Positions 24,122-32,960 of a stretch of DNA of 64,000 nt are shown here, piece after piece; within the stretch, counting starts at the first letter, position 1, and each line of letters starts with the position of its first letter. The position numbers and the translations under genes are program-made. The notes under the pieces are model-generated. The model saw only the letters and a program-made list of their open reading frames with translations, had not been told where the DNA came from and made no database searches. Origin of the DNA: Phocaeicola intestinalis (GTDB lineage Bacteria; Bacteroidota; Bacteroidia; Bacteroidales; Bacteroidaceae); NCBI RefSeq assembly GCF_014837065.1, contig NZ_JACSPP010000007.1:30974-94973 (forward strand), in the 5' to 3' direction.

Positions 24122-24160
24122 TGCGCTTGTTTCAAGAATTATATCATCAAACAATCTGTT

Positions 24161-25483
24161 ATGTACACGAACAAAGAAATATGGAATGTAACTTATCCCA
24201 TTTTCTTGGGATTGCTGGCACAGAATGTCATCAACGTGACCGATACTGCCTTTTTGGGACATGTGAGCGAAGTGGCACTGGGAGCTTCGGCTATGGGTGG
24301 ACTGCTGTATATCTGCATTTATACGGTGGCTTTCGGTTTCAGTGTGGGTTCGCAGATTCTTATAGCGCGGCGTAATGGTGAGGGGAACTACCATGCCGTG
24401 GGGCCGATTATGTGGCAGGGCTCTGCCTTTAGTTTCGGGATGGCGGTAGTGCTGCTGGCGGCAATGTATCTGTTTGCCGAGCCTCTGATACGCCTGCTCA
24501 TTACATCAGACAATATCTACCATGCTACTTACGAGTTTTTTACGTGGCGCATCTGGGGGTTCCTGTTTGCATTTGTCAACGTGATGTTCCGTGCCCTTTA
24601 TATAGGCATTACTAAGACGAAAGTGCTTACGATGAGTGCTGTGGTCATGGCTGCGGTCAATGTAATACTCGACTATGTATTGGTGTTCGGTGAGTGGGGT
24701 TTCCCCGAGATGGGTGTGCGTGGGGCGGCACTGGCTTCGGTGATAGCCGAGGCGTCTTCGCTGGTGTTTTACCTTGTATATACCTATGCGAAGATAGACC
24801 TTCATAAGTACGGGCTGCACCGCTTCGGGCAGTTCGACTGGAACATGGTGGTGCGTATCTTGCATATTTCCTGTTTCACGATGGTGCAGTATTTCCTCTC
24901 GATGGCTATCTGGTTCGTATTTTTTATGGCACTGGAGCGGTTGGGCGAGCGCCAGCTGGCGATAGCCAATATTGTGCGCAGTGTCTACGTCGTTTTGCTT
25001 ATTCCGGTGCAGGCACTTTCTACTACGGCGAACTCGTTGGTGAGTAACCTTATCGGTTCGGGAGGTGTGTCGAAGGTGATGTATCTGCTGAACCGCATCG
25101 CCCGGATGTCGTTCCTCATCATGGTGGTTTGTGTAGTGTTGTGCGTGGCATTTCCTCATGCCATCCTTTCGGTATATACAGGCGAGGAGGCATTGCTTCA
25201 TGAATCGGAACTGGCACTTTATGTAGTGTGCGTGGCGATGCTGATTGCGGCACTTTCCAATGTGTATTTCAACGGTATTTCGGGAACAGGTAATACACAG
25301 GCGGCATTGGTGCTCGAAATCGGCATACAGGTGTTTTATGCCCTCTATATCATCATTATCGGCATGGTGGTGCAGGCTCCGGTGGAGATTTGTTTCACTA
25401 CCGAAGTGATTTACTATACCTTGATGTTGGTTTTCAGTGTGATTTATCTGAAAAAAGCGAAATGGCAGAACAAAAAGATTTGA
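24161..25483 (+). CDS. MATE-family efflux transporter
   Basis: A 440-residue membrane protein with twelve hydrophobic segments in two related halves, as in multidrug and toxin extrusion carriers driven by Na+ or H+. The opening EIWNVTYPIFLGLLAQNVINVTDTAFLG is the diagnostic first helix with the NxxDTxFLG pattern; the second half restarts near DWNMVVRILHISCFTMVQYF. The substrate cannot be told from sequence. I take the ATG at 24161 because the -7 box overlaps the earlier TTG. Confidence 0.92.
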   Translation: MYTNKEIWNVTYPIFLGLLAQNVINVTDTAFLGHVSEVALGASAMGGLLYICIYTVAFGFSVGSQILIARRNGEGNYHAVGPIMWQGSAFSFGMAVVLLAAMYLFAEPLIRLLITSDNIYHATYEFFTWRIWGFLFAFVNVMFRALYIGITKTKVLTMSAVVMAAVNVILDYVLVFGEWGFPEMGVRGAALASVIAEASSLVFYLVYTYAKIDLHKYGLHRFGQFDWNMVVRILHISCFTMVQYFLSMAIWFVFFMALERLGERQLAIANIVRSVYVVLLIPVQALSTTANSLVSNLIGSGGVSKVMYLLNRIARMSFLIMVVCVVLCVAFPHAILSVYTGEEALLHESELALYVVCVAMLIAALSNVYFNGISGTGNTQAALVLEIGIQVFYALYIIIIGMVVQAPVEICFTTEVIYYTLMLVFSVIYLKKAKWQNKKI

Positions 25484-25509
25484 AGCCTGCAAGTTTTTTA
25501 CTATTTTTG
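25479..25509 (+). promoter_or_regulatory. Promoter of ffh
   Basis: TTTG 25479-25482, 19 bp, TATTTTTG 25502-25509. The -33 box overlaps the end of the MATE gene. The leader to ffh is about 140 nt and contains the tandem repeat. Confidence 0.75.
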
Positions 25510-25571
25510 CACGCTGCTTTTTTATTGGGTGCAGAGACGGCGTACATCTCTGTGCCTCTGTGGCATAAAAA

Positions 25572-25648
25572 TTAAATAGTAAATCGCTAAATAGTAAATA
25601 ATAAATCGCTAAATAGTAAATAGTAAATCGCTAAATAGTAAATAGAAT
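25572..25648. repeat. Tandem repeat in the ffh leader
   Basis: Units of TAAATAGTAAATCGC, some lengthened by a further AGTAAAT or AATAAAT step, repeated about four times immediately before the ffh start. Confidence 0.8.
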
Positions 25649-25649
25649 T

Positions 25650-26975
25650 ATGTTCGATAATTTAAGTGAAAGACTGGAGCGGTCGTTCAAGATATTGAAA
25701 GGTGAAGGCAAAATCACCGAAATCAATGTGGCGGAGACCCTGAAAGATGTACGTCGTGCGTTGCTGGATGCCGATGTAAACTATAAGGTGGCAAAGAACT
25801 TTACCGATACGGTAAAAGAGAAAGCACTGGGGCAGAACGTCCTGACAGCCGTGAAGCCCAGCCAGTTGATGGTGAAGATTGTTCACGACGAGCTGGCGAA
25901 GCTGATGGGAGGCGATACGGTGGAACTGGAGTTGAAAGGCCGTCCGGCTGTTATCCTGATGTCGGGTCTGCAAGGTTCGGGTAAGACAACCTTTTCGGGC
26001 AAGCTGGCACGGATGTTCAAGTCGAAGAAGAACCGTAAGCCCTTGCTGGTAGCATGTGATGTTTACCGTCCGGCTGCCATCGACCAGTTGAAAGTGCTGG
26101 GCGAGCAAGTGGAAGTACCGGTTTATAGCGAACCGGACAGCAAAGATCCGGTACAGATAGCCTTGAATGCCATTCAGGAAGCCAAGGCGAAAGGGTATGA
26201 CCTGGTTATTGTCGATACAGCCGGCCGGTTGGCGATAGACGAACAGATGATGAACGAGATTGCCGCTATCAAAAATGCCATCACTCCGGATGCTACCCTT
26301 TTTGTGGTGGATGCGATGACCGGACAAGATGCGGTGAACACAGCCCGTGAATTTAACGAACGTCTCGACTTCACCGGTGTGGTACTTACCAAATTGGATG
26401 GTGATACGCGTGGCGGTGCCGCCCTTTCCATCCGTACGGTGGTAAACAAGCCTATCCTGTTTGTTGGTACGGGCGAGAAACTGGATGCCGTCGACCTTTT
26501 CCATCCGGCACGTATGGCAGACCGTATCCTGGGTATGGGCGACATCGTTTCGTTGGTAGAGCGTGCACAAGAGCAATACGATGAGGAAGAAGCCAAGCGT
26601 TTGCAGAAGAAAATCCAGAAGAACCAGTTCGACTTTAACGACTTTTTGGGACAGATCCAGCAAATCAAGAAGATGGGTAACCTGAAAGAACTGGCTTCGA
26701 TGATTCCGGGCGTAGGAAAGGCGATTAAGGATATCGATATTGATGACAATGCCTTTAAGAGCATTGAGGCAATTATTTATTCGATGACTCCCCAAGAGCG
26801 CACACATCCTGAAATCCTGAACGGAAGCCGCCGGAACCGTATTGCCAAGGGTAGCGGAACAAGCATTCAGGAAGTGAACCGCCTCTTGAAGCAGTTCGAC
26901 CAGACCCGCAAGATGATGAAGATGGTAACGGGCAGCAAGATGGCAGGCATGATGCAGAAAATGAAACGGAAATAA
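25650..26975 (+). CDS. ffh: Signal recognition particle protein Ffh
   Basis: GTPase subunit of the signal recognition particle, which targets nascent membrane proteins. N domain (1 to about 90), G domain with the P-loop GLQGSGKTTFSGKLA near 108, DVYRPAA, DTAGRLAIDEQMM, TKLDGDTRGGA and the closing FVGTGEKLDAVDLF; then the methionine-rich M domain (from about 325), including GSRRNRIAKGSGTSIQEVNRLLKQF for 4.5S RNA binding and the Met-rich tail. The length of 441 is typical. Confidence 0.97.
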   Translation: MFDNLSERLERSFKILKGEGKITEINVAETLKDVRRALLDADVNYKVAKNFTDTVKEKALGQNVLTAVKPSQLMVKIVHDELAKLMGGDTVELELKGRPAVILMSGLQGSGKTTFSGKLARMFKSKKNRKPLLVACDVYRPAAIDQLKVLGEQVEVPVYSEPDSKDPVQIALNAIQEAKAKGYDLVIVDTAGRLAIDEQMMNEIAAIKNAITPDATLFVVDAMTGQDAVNTAREFNERLDFTGVVLTKLDGDTRGGAALSIRTVVNKPILFVGTGEKLDAVDLFHPARMADRILGMGDIVSLVERAQEQYDEEEAKRLQKKIQKNQFDFNDFLGQIQQIKKMGNLKELASMIPGVGKAIKDIDIDDNAFKSIEAIIYSMTPQERTHPEILNGSRRNRIAKGSGTSIQEVNRLLKQFDQTRKMMKMVTGSKMAGMMQKMKRK

Positions 26976-26993
26976 CGGGAAGTGTATCTTACG

Positions 26994-27052
26994 AATTATC
27001 CCCTTGCCTTCCTTATGTTGTTAAGGAGCAGGCAAGGGGATAATTGTTTTTT
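26994..27052 (+). terminator. Terminator of ffh
   Basis: Perfect 16-bp stem AATTATCCCCTTGCCT / AGGCAAGGGGATAATT with a T6 run at 27047. Confidence 0.92.
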
Positions 27053-27073
27053 GGAGGTTCTTTGTTTGCTTGT

Positions 27074-28648
27074 CTATTTGATTTCGAACTCCTCTTTCAT
27101 GTCTATTTCTTCGTTGTGCGCGTCATAAAATTTATATTGCAGGAAGGCAAGGCTTTGGTTCGGGACAATCTTGATTCCGAAGCCGTATTTCATCTGCCAC
27201 TTCCGCTTGAGCGACATGATGCCTTGGTTGATGTAAGCAGCCACGTAGGGGTGGATGTGCAATGTAAATTTCTTGACCTTCAACTTATTGACCAAGTAGT
27301 CAATTTTGCTTTCCAGTGTATCTGTAAACAGGATGGAAGGCTTTATCTTTCCTTTGCCGAAGCAGGTGGGGCAGTCTTCATCAGTAGCCACATCCATTGC
27401 CGGACGCACGCGCTGGCGCGTTATCTGCATCAGACCGAATTTGCTGAGGGGCAGAATATTATGCTTGGCACGGTCTTTTTGCATGTTCTGGCACATACGC
27501 TCGTACAGTTTCTGACGGTTCTCGGCAAGATTCATGTCGATAAAGTCGACAACGATGATTCCTCCCATATCTCTTAATCGGAGTTGGCGCGCCAACTCAT
27601 CGGCTGCGCCCAAGTTCACATCGAGGGCATTGGCTTCTTGTCCGTTGGCAGATTTCGAACGGTTACCGCTGTTCACGTCCACTACGTGCAGCGCTTCGGT
27701 ATGTTCGATAATCAGATAAGCCCCGCTTTTATAAGAAACGGTTTTCCCAAACGATGACTTGATTTGTTTGGTGATGGCAAAGTTATCAAAAATGGGAAGC
27801 TGGCCTTTGTATAGCTTGACAATACCCACACGTTCGGGGGCTATCAGGGCTACATAATTCTTTACTTCATTGTAAACGGTCTCGTCGTTCACGTAGATGT
27901 TTTCGTACGAAGGGTTGAACAGGTCGCGCAGCATGGCTACCGTGCGGCTTGTCTCTTCGTAGACCAGTGTAGGCATTTTGGTTGCCTTTTGTACTTTTGT
28001 GATGGTCTCTTCCCAGTGTTTCAGCAATACTTTCAGTTCGGCGTCCAGTTCAGCCACGCGCTTCCCTTCTGCCACCGTGCGTACGATGACGCCGAAGTTT
28101 TTCGGCTTGATGCTTTGCAGCAATTGTTTCAGGCGTGCGCGTTCTTCGCTCGACTTGATTTTTTGCGATACCGACACTTTATCATTGAACGGGATCAGTA
28201 CCAGGTATCTGCCGGCGAACGACAATTCGCAGGTCAGTCTCGGTCCTTTGGTGGAAATGGGTTCTTTGACAATTTGTACGATAACCTCTTGTCCTTGTTG
28301 CAGGACGTTCGAGATGCTTCCGTCCTTTTCAATATCGGGCAGCATGGATGCCTTCGATATGGGATAAAGCTTCTTTCGGTCGCTGATAACTTGTTTCAGA
28401 TACTTCTGGTAAGAAAGAAATTGAGGTCCAAGGTCTAAGTAATGAAGGAAAGCGTCTTTTTCGAAACCGACATCTATGAAGCAGGCGTTCAGTCCGGGCA
28501 TCAGCTTTCTGACTTTGCCCACGTACATATTGCCGACGGAAAAGGAAAGGTTTCTTTCTTCTTTCTGGAACTCTACCAGGTTCTTGTCTTCCAGCAGAGC
28601 TATGGAGATTTCCTTCGGCTGTACATCTACTACTAATTCGCTTGTCAC
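27074..28648 (-). CDS. rng: Ribonuclease G/E family endoribonuclease
   Basis: A 524-residue RNase G/E-type enzyme that processes rRNA and mRNA with 5'-monophosphates. The S1-domain region near the start reads VGNMYVGKVRKLMPGLNACFIDVGFEKDAFLHYLDL. The catalytic core has VVDVNSGNRS and GGIIVVDFIDM with the metal-binding Asp residues; the zinc-link is CPTCFGKG near 430. It lacks the long RNase E C-terminal scaffold. It is the last gene after HU and a tiny ribosomal-type protein on the minus strand. A hairpin in the 131-bp gap upstream (28708-28756) may matter for its own expression. Confidence 0.93.
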   Translation of the reverse strand: MTSELVVDVQPKEISIALLEDKNLVEFQKEERNLSFSVGNMYVGKVRKLMPGLNACFIDVGFEKDAFLHYLDLGPQFLSYQKYLKQVISDRKKLYPISKASMLPDIEKDGSISNVLQQGQEVIVQIVKEPISTKGPRLTCELSFAGRYLVLIPFNDKVSVSQKIKSSEERARLKQLLQSIKPKNFGVIVRTVAEGKRVAELDAELKVLLKHWEETITKVQKATKMPTLVYEETSRTVAMLRDLFNPSYENIYVNDETVYNEVKNYVALIAPERVGIVKLYKGQLPIFDNFAITKQIKSSFGKTVSYKSGAYLIIEHTEALHVVDVNSGNRSKSANGQEANALDVNLGAADELARQLRLRDMGGIIVVDFIDMNLAENRQKLYERMCQNMQKDRAKHNILPLSKFGLMQITRQRVRPAMDVATDEDCPTCFGKGKIKPSILFTDTLESKIDYLVNKLKVKKFTLHIHPYVAAYINQGIMSLKRKWQMKYGFGIKIVPNQSLAFLQYKFYDAHNEEIDMKEEFEIK

Positions 28649-28707
28649 TTGTTATACTTAGTTTACGGGTTAATACTTTTTTTTGAAACAAAAGATTCTC
28701 AATACAC

Positions 28708-28756
28708 AAAGAACAAACCTGAAAGACTATGAAGGAGCTTTGCAAGTTTGTTCTTT
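28708..28756 (-). promoter_or_regulatory. Hairpin upstream of rng
   Basis: AAAGAACAAAC (28708-28718) and GTTTGTTCTTT (28746-28756) form an 11-bp perfect stem with a 27-nt loop in the untranslated gap before rng. No T-run, so not a simple terminator. Confidence 0.5.
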
Positions 28757-28779
28757 ATTGAAGTCGGACAGACTAACAA

Positions 28780-28872
28780 TTATTTTTTGCTTTTGTGTCT
28801 GTTCTTTCTCAGTCTTTTTTTACGTTTGTGAGTTGACATTTTATGTCTTTTTCTTTTCTTTCCGCTTGGCAT
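28780..28872 (-). CDS. 30-residue AURKAIP1/COX24-type ribosomal protein
   Basis: A very small, extremely basic protein: MPSGKKRKRHKMSTHKRKK then RLRKNRHKSKK. This is the bacterial counterpart of the mitochondrial ribosomal AURKAIP1/COX24 (mS38) domain, annotated in many Bacteroidota as a tiny ribosome-associated protein, probably bound to the small-subunit rRNA. It lies 36 bp after the HU stop codon and in the same direction, and before rng. Half its residues are Lys, Arg or His. Its size hides it from ordinary gene finding. Confidence 0.88.
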   Translation of the reverse strand: MPSGKKRKRHKMSTHKRKKRLRKNRHKSKK

Positions 28873-28908
28873 AGCTTCAAAATTTTATAGGGTTAATACT
28901 AATGTTAA

Positions 28909-29184
28909 TTATTTCTTTACTGAAAGAGTAAACGTCTTTGCTGGCTTAAATGCCGGAATGTTGTGTTCCGGAATGATGATGGTCGTATTTTTTGAAATGT
29001 TCCGGGCAGTCTTCTGCGCTCTTTTCTTCACGATGAAACTGCCGAATCCACGGAGGTATACGTTTTCATCATTTGATAATGACGTCTTTACTGAATCCAT
29101 AAATGCTTCCAGCGTAGTGAGTACCGTTTGCTTGTCAATGCCGGTGCTTTTGGCAATTTCGTTTACAATCTCTGCTTTAGTCAT
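28909..29184 (-). CDS. HU-family histone-like protein
   Basis: A 91-residue HU/IHF protein: MTKAEIVNEIAKSTGIDKQTVLTTLEAFMDSVKTSLS forms the helical dimer body, VYLRGFGSFIVKKRAQKTARNISKNTTIIIPEHNIPAFKPAKTF the DNA-contacting arm and close, with Pro in the IPEHN.PAFKP arm tip. It bends and packages chromosomal DNA. It is the first gene of a minus-strand unit with the small ribosomal protein and rng; the -7 box TATATTTG is at 29237-29230. It is quite different from the long HU-like proteins of modules A and B. Confidence 0.95.
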   Translation of the reverse strand: MTKAEIVNEIAKSTGIDKQTVLTTLEAFMDSVKTSLSNDENVYLRGFGSFIVKKRAQKTARNISKNTTIIIPEHNIPAFKPAKTFTLSVKK

Positions 29185-29229
29185 TTCGCTAATAATTATT
29201 GTTATACGTTATCTTAATTTTTTGGATTG

Positions 29230-29237
29230 CAAATATA
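29230..29237 (-). promoter_or_regulatory. -7 box of the HU gene
   Basis: TATATTTG on the minus strand, 46 bp before the ATG. Confidence 0.65.
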
Positions 29238-29312
29238 TAGCTTTTCTCGCTTATGGAAAAATTTCTTTCGAACAAAATTTTAAAAAACTGTTTCAAGCAT
29301 CCTTAAAACCTG

Positions 29313-29320
29313 TAATTTTG
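29313..29320 (+). promoter_or_regulatory. -7 box of mutY
   Basis: TAATTTTG, 43 bp before the ATG. Confidence 0.6.
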
Positions 29321-29362
29321 CAGATGTTTTTAGTGTTTTTAATCAAAAGCAATGGAAAAGTT

Positions 29363-30424
29363 ATGAATCGGTTCGGTGAAACCTTGATACATTGGTATGA
29401 GGAGAACAAGCGGGATTTGCCGTGGCGGGACACGAAAGATCCTTATAAAATATGGATATCTGAAATCATACTCCAGCAGACGCGTGTGGTACAGGGGTAC
29501 GATTATTACTGCCGTTTTATCCGGCGGTTTCCGGATGTGTTTGCTTTGGCTGCGGCCGGTGAAGACGAAGTGATGAAATATTGGCAGGGGTTGGGCTATT
29601 ATTCACGGGCAAGGAACCTGCACGAGGCGGCACGTTCGATAGCTGCGCGCGGGACTTTCCCGGATACTTACGAAGAGGTACGTAAATTGAAAGGAGTGGG
29701 CGATTATACCGCCGCCGCCATTTGCTCGTTTGCCTACGGTATGCCTTGTGCCGTGGTCGACGGCAATGTGTACAGGGTGCTTTCACGCTGGCTGGGGGTA
29801 GAAGAACCGATTGACACCACGCAAGGCAAGAAACTTTATGCGGCATTGGCTGGAGAGTTGCTCGAAAAGTCGGTTCCTGCCCTGTACAACCAGGCAATAA
29901 TGGACTTTGGAGCCTTGCAGTGCGTGCCCTCATCCCCTTCGTGCATGTTCTGTCCGTTGGCAGACAGCTGTATGGCATTGCAGAAAGGATTGGTGGATGT
30001 GCTTCCGCGCAAGCAGCACAAAACCAAAGTGAGCAACCGGTATTTCCTTTATTTTTATATAGATGCCGGCGGGGATACCTTCTTGCACAAGCGGGAGGCG
30101 GGGGATATCTGGCACAACCTGTATGAGTTCCCGTTGATAGAAACCGGACGGGCGATGGAAGAAGAAGAGGTATGCGTGCTGCCGGCATACAGGCAGCTTT
30201 TTGCGGAATGCGAAATCTTGTCTGTGCGGTTGGTGGCAAAGCAGGTGAAGCATGTCTTGTCACATCGGGTGATTTATGCCGACTGTTATGTCGTGCGCAT
30301 CGCCCCGGGGGGGATGCCGCAGGGGGCGTTCCAATGCGTCCCGGTCGGCGATTTGCACAAATTTGCGGTTCCGCGTTTGATATCTCGTTTTTTTTCTGTA
30401 ATTTTGAAACCAAATAATCAGTAA
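29363..30424 (+). CDS. mutY: A/G-specific adenine glycosylase MutY
   Basis: Base-excision enzyme removing adenine opposite 8-oxoguanine. Catalytic Glu34 in SEIILQQTRV, helix-hairpin-helix LKGVGDYTAAAICSFAYG, catalytic Asp133 in VVDGNVYRVLSRW, and the 4Fe-4S cysteines C-x6-C-x2-C-x5-C in CVPSSPSCMFCPLADSC. The C-terminal half (from about 225) is the NUDIX-like 8-oxoG recognition domain, with LPRKQHKTKVSNRYF and KHVLSHRVIYADCYV. The 353-residue length is normal. The frame is open 405 bp further upstream, but that part overlaps the HU gene and the promoter. Confidence 0.96.
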   Translation: MNRFGETLIHWYEENKRDLPWRDTKDPYKIWISEIILQQTRVVQGYDYYCRFIRRFPDVFALAAAGEDEVMKYWQGLGYYSRARNLHEAARSIAARGTFPDTYEEVRKLKGVGDYTAAAICSFAYGMPCAVVDGNVYRVLSRWLGVEEPIDTTQGKKLYAALAGELLEKSVPALYNQAIMDFGALQCVPSSPSCMFCPLADSCMALQKGLVDVLPRKQHKTKVSNRYFLYFYIDAGGDTFLHKREAGDIWHNLYEFPLIETGRAMEEEEVCVLPAYRQLFAECEILSVRLVAKQVKHVLSHRVIYADCYVVRIAPGGMPQGAFQCVPVGDLHKFAVPRLISRFFSVILKPNNQ

Positions 30425-30435
30425 ACGATTTAGAT

Positions 30436-30867
30436 ATGTCATTGAATAAAGTGCAATTGATTGGAAATGTCGGGAAAGACCCGGATGTACGCTATTTGGA
30501 TAATGGGGTGGCGGTAGCTGCTTTCCCTTTGGCCACTACAGACAGAGCCTATACATTGGCAAACGGCACGCAGGTGCCCGAACGTACGGAGTGGCATAAC
30601 ATCGTGTTGTGGCGCGGACTGGCGGAGACTGCCGAGAAATATGTACACAAGGGGGACAAACTTTATATTGAAGGAAAGATACGCTCGCGCTCGTATGACG
30701 ACCAGAACGGCATCAAGCGTTATGTGGTGGAAATCTTTGCCGATAATATGGAGATGCTGACTCCGCGTTCTCCCCAGCCGGCAACCGCCCCTTCCCAGCC
30801 TGCTGCGGCACAGCAGGCGAATGTTTCGGCGCAGCAGGCTGGCACTTCTGATGATTTGCCTTTCTGA
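30436..30867 (+). CDS. ssb: Single-stranded DNA-binding protein
   Basis: A 143-residue SSB. The OB-fold spans about residues 1-110 (MSLNKVQLIGNVGKDPDVRYLDNGVAVAAF, TEWHNIVLWRGLAETAEKYVHKGDKLYIEGKIRSRSY). A Gln/Ala/Pro-rich linker leads to the acidic tip DDLPF that recruits repair and replication proteins. It follows mutY by 11 bp, so both probably share a transcript. Confidence 0.96.
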   Translation: MSLNKVQLIGNVGKDPDVRYLDNGVAVAAFPLATTDRAYTLANGTQVPERTEWHNIVLWRGLAETAEKYVHKGDKLYIEGKIRSRSYDDQNGIKRYVVEIFADNMEMLTPRSPQPATAPSQPAAAQQANVSAQQAGTSDDLPF

Positions 30868-30909
30868 CCGATGGCATATAAACCTGATGTTTAACTAAAA
30901 TTTTTTGTT

Positions 30910-32247
30910 TTGGATCCTGACTCGTGTTTATCTATCATTGAAGAGTGGTGTAGCGGCTTCACGTTTGCATCTCCTTCCGTAGGAGCGTTGGCAGCTGCTG
31001 TGCTGGCTGTGTTGTTATTGTGTGTGTCCGGTCTTGTCTCGGCTTCGGAGATAGCTTTCTTCTCCTTGTCTGAAAACGACAGGGAAGAAGTGGATGAAGA
31101 AAAATCGGCGGCCGACAAGCGTATCCGTAAGTTGCTGGACGACTCGGAACGTCTGCTTGCAACGATTCTGATATCCAATCATTTCGTCAATGTGACGATT
31201 GTCGTGCTGGGGGCTTTCTTCTTTTCCGATGTGATGCGTGGGGAAGAGGCAGAGGGGCTGCGACTGGCCTTTTGTGTCATCGTCTTGACATTCCTGCTGT
31301 TATTGTTCGGCGAGATTATGCCTCGCATCTATTCGGCACAAGATTCGTTGGGGTTCTGCCGGAAAGTAGCGCCTCTCATTGTCTTCCTGCGTAGGATTTT
31401 CCGTCCCTTTTCAGACATTCTGGTACGTTCTGCCTTTTTTGTGAACAGGATGGCGCAGAAGCATAAAAAGACCGGCCTTTCTGTGGACGAACTTTCGCAA
31501 GCCTTGGAGCTGACCGACAAACGTGAGATTTCGGAAGAAAGCAATATGCTGGAAGGCATCATCCGTTTCGGAGAGGAAACGGCAAAAGAGGTAATGACTT
31601 CGCGGCTGGATATGGTAGATTTGGAAATCGGCACCCCGTTTTCAGAAGTCATCAGGTGTGTGGTGGACAATGCATACTCCCGTATCCCCGTTTATGAAGA
31701 ATCGCGCGATAATATAAAGGGCATTCTGTATATTAAGGATTTGTTGCCCTACTTGGAAAAAGACGACACTTTCAAGTGGCAGAACTTGATACGGCCTGCC
31801 TATTTCGTGCCCGAGACCAAGATGATTGATGACCTGTTGCGTGATTTTCAGGCAAACAAGATCCATATAGCGATTGTGGTGGACGAATTTGGAGGTACAT
31901 CGGGGCTGGTCACGATGGAAGACATTATCGAGGAAATCGTTGGGGAAATCAATGATGAATATGACGAAGAAGAACGCAGCTATGTAAAGGTTTCGGATAA
32001 CGTGTATGTTTTTGAGGGGAAAACGTTGCTGTCCGATTTCTATAAGATATTGGATGTCGACCCGGATGATTTCGAAGAGCTGGCTGGCGATGCCGATACT
32101 TTGGCAGGACTGGTGCTCGAACTGAAAGGAGAGTTCCCGGCACTGCATGAGATTATCCGTTGCAAGGATTTTGTGTTCGAAGTGCTTCAGATGGATGCCC
32201 ATCGTATTGTGAAAGTAAAAGTAACCCGGAAGAATGTCGCTGTTTAA
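30910..32247 (+). CDS. gldE: GldE-like CNNM/CBS membrane protein
   Basis: A 445-residue protein of the CNNM/CorC group. An N-terminal DUF21 part has four hydrophobic segments (AAAVLAVLLLCVSGLVSASEIAFFSL, TILISNHFVNVTIVVLGAFFF, LAFCVIVLTFLLLLFGEIMP); then two CBS motifs (VMTSRLDMVDLE..., RIPVYEESRDNIKGILYIKDLL and HIAIVVDEFGGTSGLVTMEDIIEEIVGEI), and a CorC C-terminal domain. GldE is named for gliding in Flavobacteria but occurs in non-gliding Bacteroidales; a metal-transport or envelope role is likely. Translation seems to start at TTG (30910), as no other start precedes the first membrane segment. Confidence 0.88.
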   Translation: MDPDSCLSIIEEWCSGFTFASPSVGALAAAVLAVLLLCVSGLVSASEIAFFSLSENDREEVDEEKSAADKRIRKLLDDSERLLATILISNHFVNVTIVVLGAFFFSDVMRGEEAEGLRLAFCVIVLTFLLLLFGEIMPRIYSAQDSLGFCRKVAPLIVFLRRIFRPFSDILVRSAFFVNRMAQKHKKTGLSVDELSQALELTDKREISEESNMLEGIIRFGEETAKEVMTSRLDMVDLEIGTPFSEVIRCVVDNAYSRIPVYEESRDNIKGILYIKDLLPYLEKDDTFKWQNLIRPAYFVPETKMIDDLLRDFQANKIHIAIVVDEFGGTSGLVTMEDIIEEIVGEINDEYDEEERSYVKVSDNVYVFEGKTLLSDFYKILDVDPDDFEELAGDADTLAGLVLELKGEFPALHEIIRCKDFVFEVLQMDAHRIVKVKVTRKNVAV

Positions 32248-32908
32248 GAGTTGGAAAAGCGATGGCGCTGTGTTTGCCATCTGGAAGGTGGAAGAAACCG
32301 GCGGAGAGTTGCGTGCGATGTTGGGTGACTCATTGCCTTACGATGCTGAACTGTCCGCACTGCGTGCAGAGTCACGCCGTACCGAGTATCTTGCGGTGCG
32401 TGTATTGCTTAAGGCATTGTGCGGTGAAGAGAAACAGGTCGGGCATTTTCCTTCGGGCAAACCTTTCCTTACAGACCAGAGCTATCGGCTTTCGATTTCT
32501 CACACCAGGGGGTATGTGGCTGTAGCACTGCATCCGTCTGCCGAAGTAGGAGTGGATATCGAGCAGGTGGCAGACCGGGTATTGAGGATTGCCGGCCGTT
32601 TCATGTGTGCCGAAGAGCTGGACGGAGAGACGGAAGCGGTAAAAGGGTTTGCCGGAGATTCACGTACCTCCACCTTATATTATATGCTCTTGCACTGGTC
32701 GGCAAAGGAAACGCTCTACAAGCTGATGGGAGAAGAAGAAGTCGATTTCAGGGAACACTTGCGTGTCATGCCTTTTCATCTTCAGCAGCAAGGGGATTTT
32801 GTTGCTGGTGCATACAAATCTTTTCCGCCGGCAAGTTATCAGGTCTGTTATATGGTTCATCCTGATTTTGTCTGCACGTGGAGTGTGCAGGCAAAGAAAT
32901 ATTTTTAA
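32234..32908 (+). CDS. 4'-phosphopantetheinyl transferase superfamily protein
   Basis: A 224-residue Sfp-type enzyme that loads phosphopantetheine from CoA onto carrier proteins. Motifs: FPSGKPFL, LSISHTRGYVAVAL, the metal-binding GVDIE near residue 100, and WSAKETLYKLMG near 157 with the second acidic residue and the CoA-binding Lys. Its start overlaps the end of gldE by 14 bp, a tight coupling also seen elsewhere in Bacteroidales. The carrier protein served is unknown. Confidence 0.88.
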   Translation: MSLFKSWKSDGAVFAIWKVEETGGELRAMLGDSLPYDAELSALRAESRRTEYLAVRVLLKALCGEEKQVGHFPSGKPFLTDQSYRLSISHTRGYVAVALHPSAEVGVDIEQVADRVLRIAGRFMCAEELDGETEAVKGFAGDSRTSTLYYMLLHWSAKETLYKLMGEEEVDFREHLRVMPFHLQQQGDFVAGAYKSFPPASYQVCYMVHPDFVCTWSVQAKKYF

Positions 32909-32909
32909 T

Positions 32910-32954
32910 GAATATCCGCATTTTGCCCAAGACACGGGATGTTTGCGGATATTC
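32910..32954. terminator. Hairpin between convergent genes
   Basis: GAATATCCGCA / TGCGGATATTC, 11-bp perfect stem between the phosphopantetheinyl transferase and the DUF5675 gene. Probably terminates on both strands. Confidence 0.65.
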
Positions 32955-32960
32955 AATTAG

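Noticed and set aside
28958..29362. N-terminal extension of MutY
   Set aside because: It is antisense to the HU gene and includes the mutY promoter. The MutY domain starts right after 29363.
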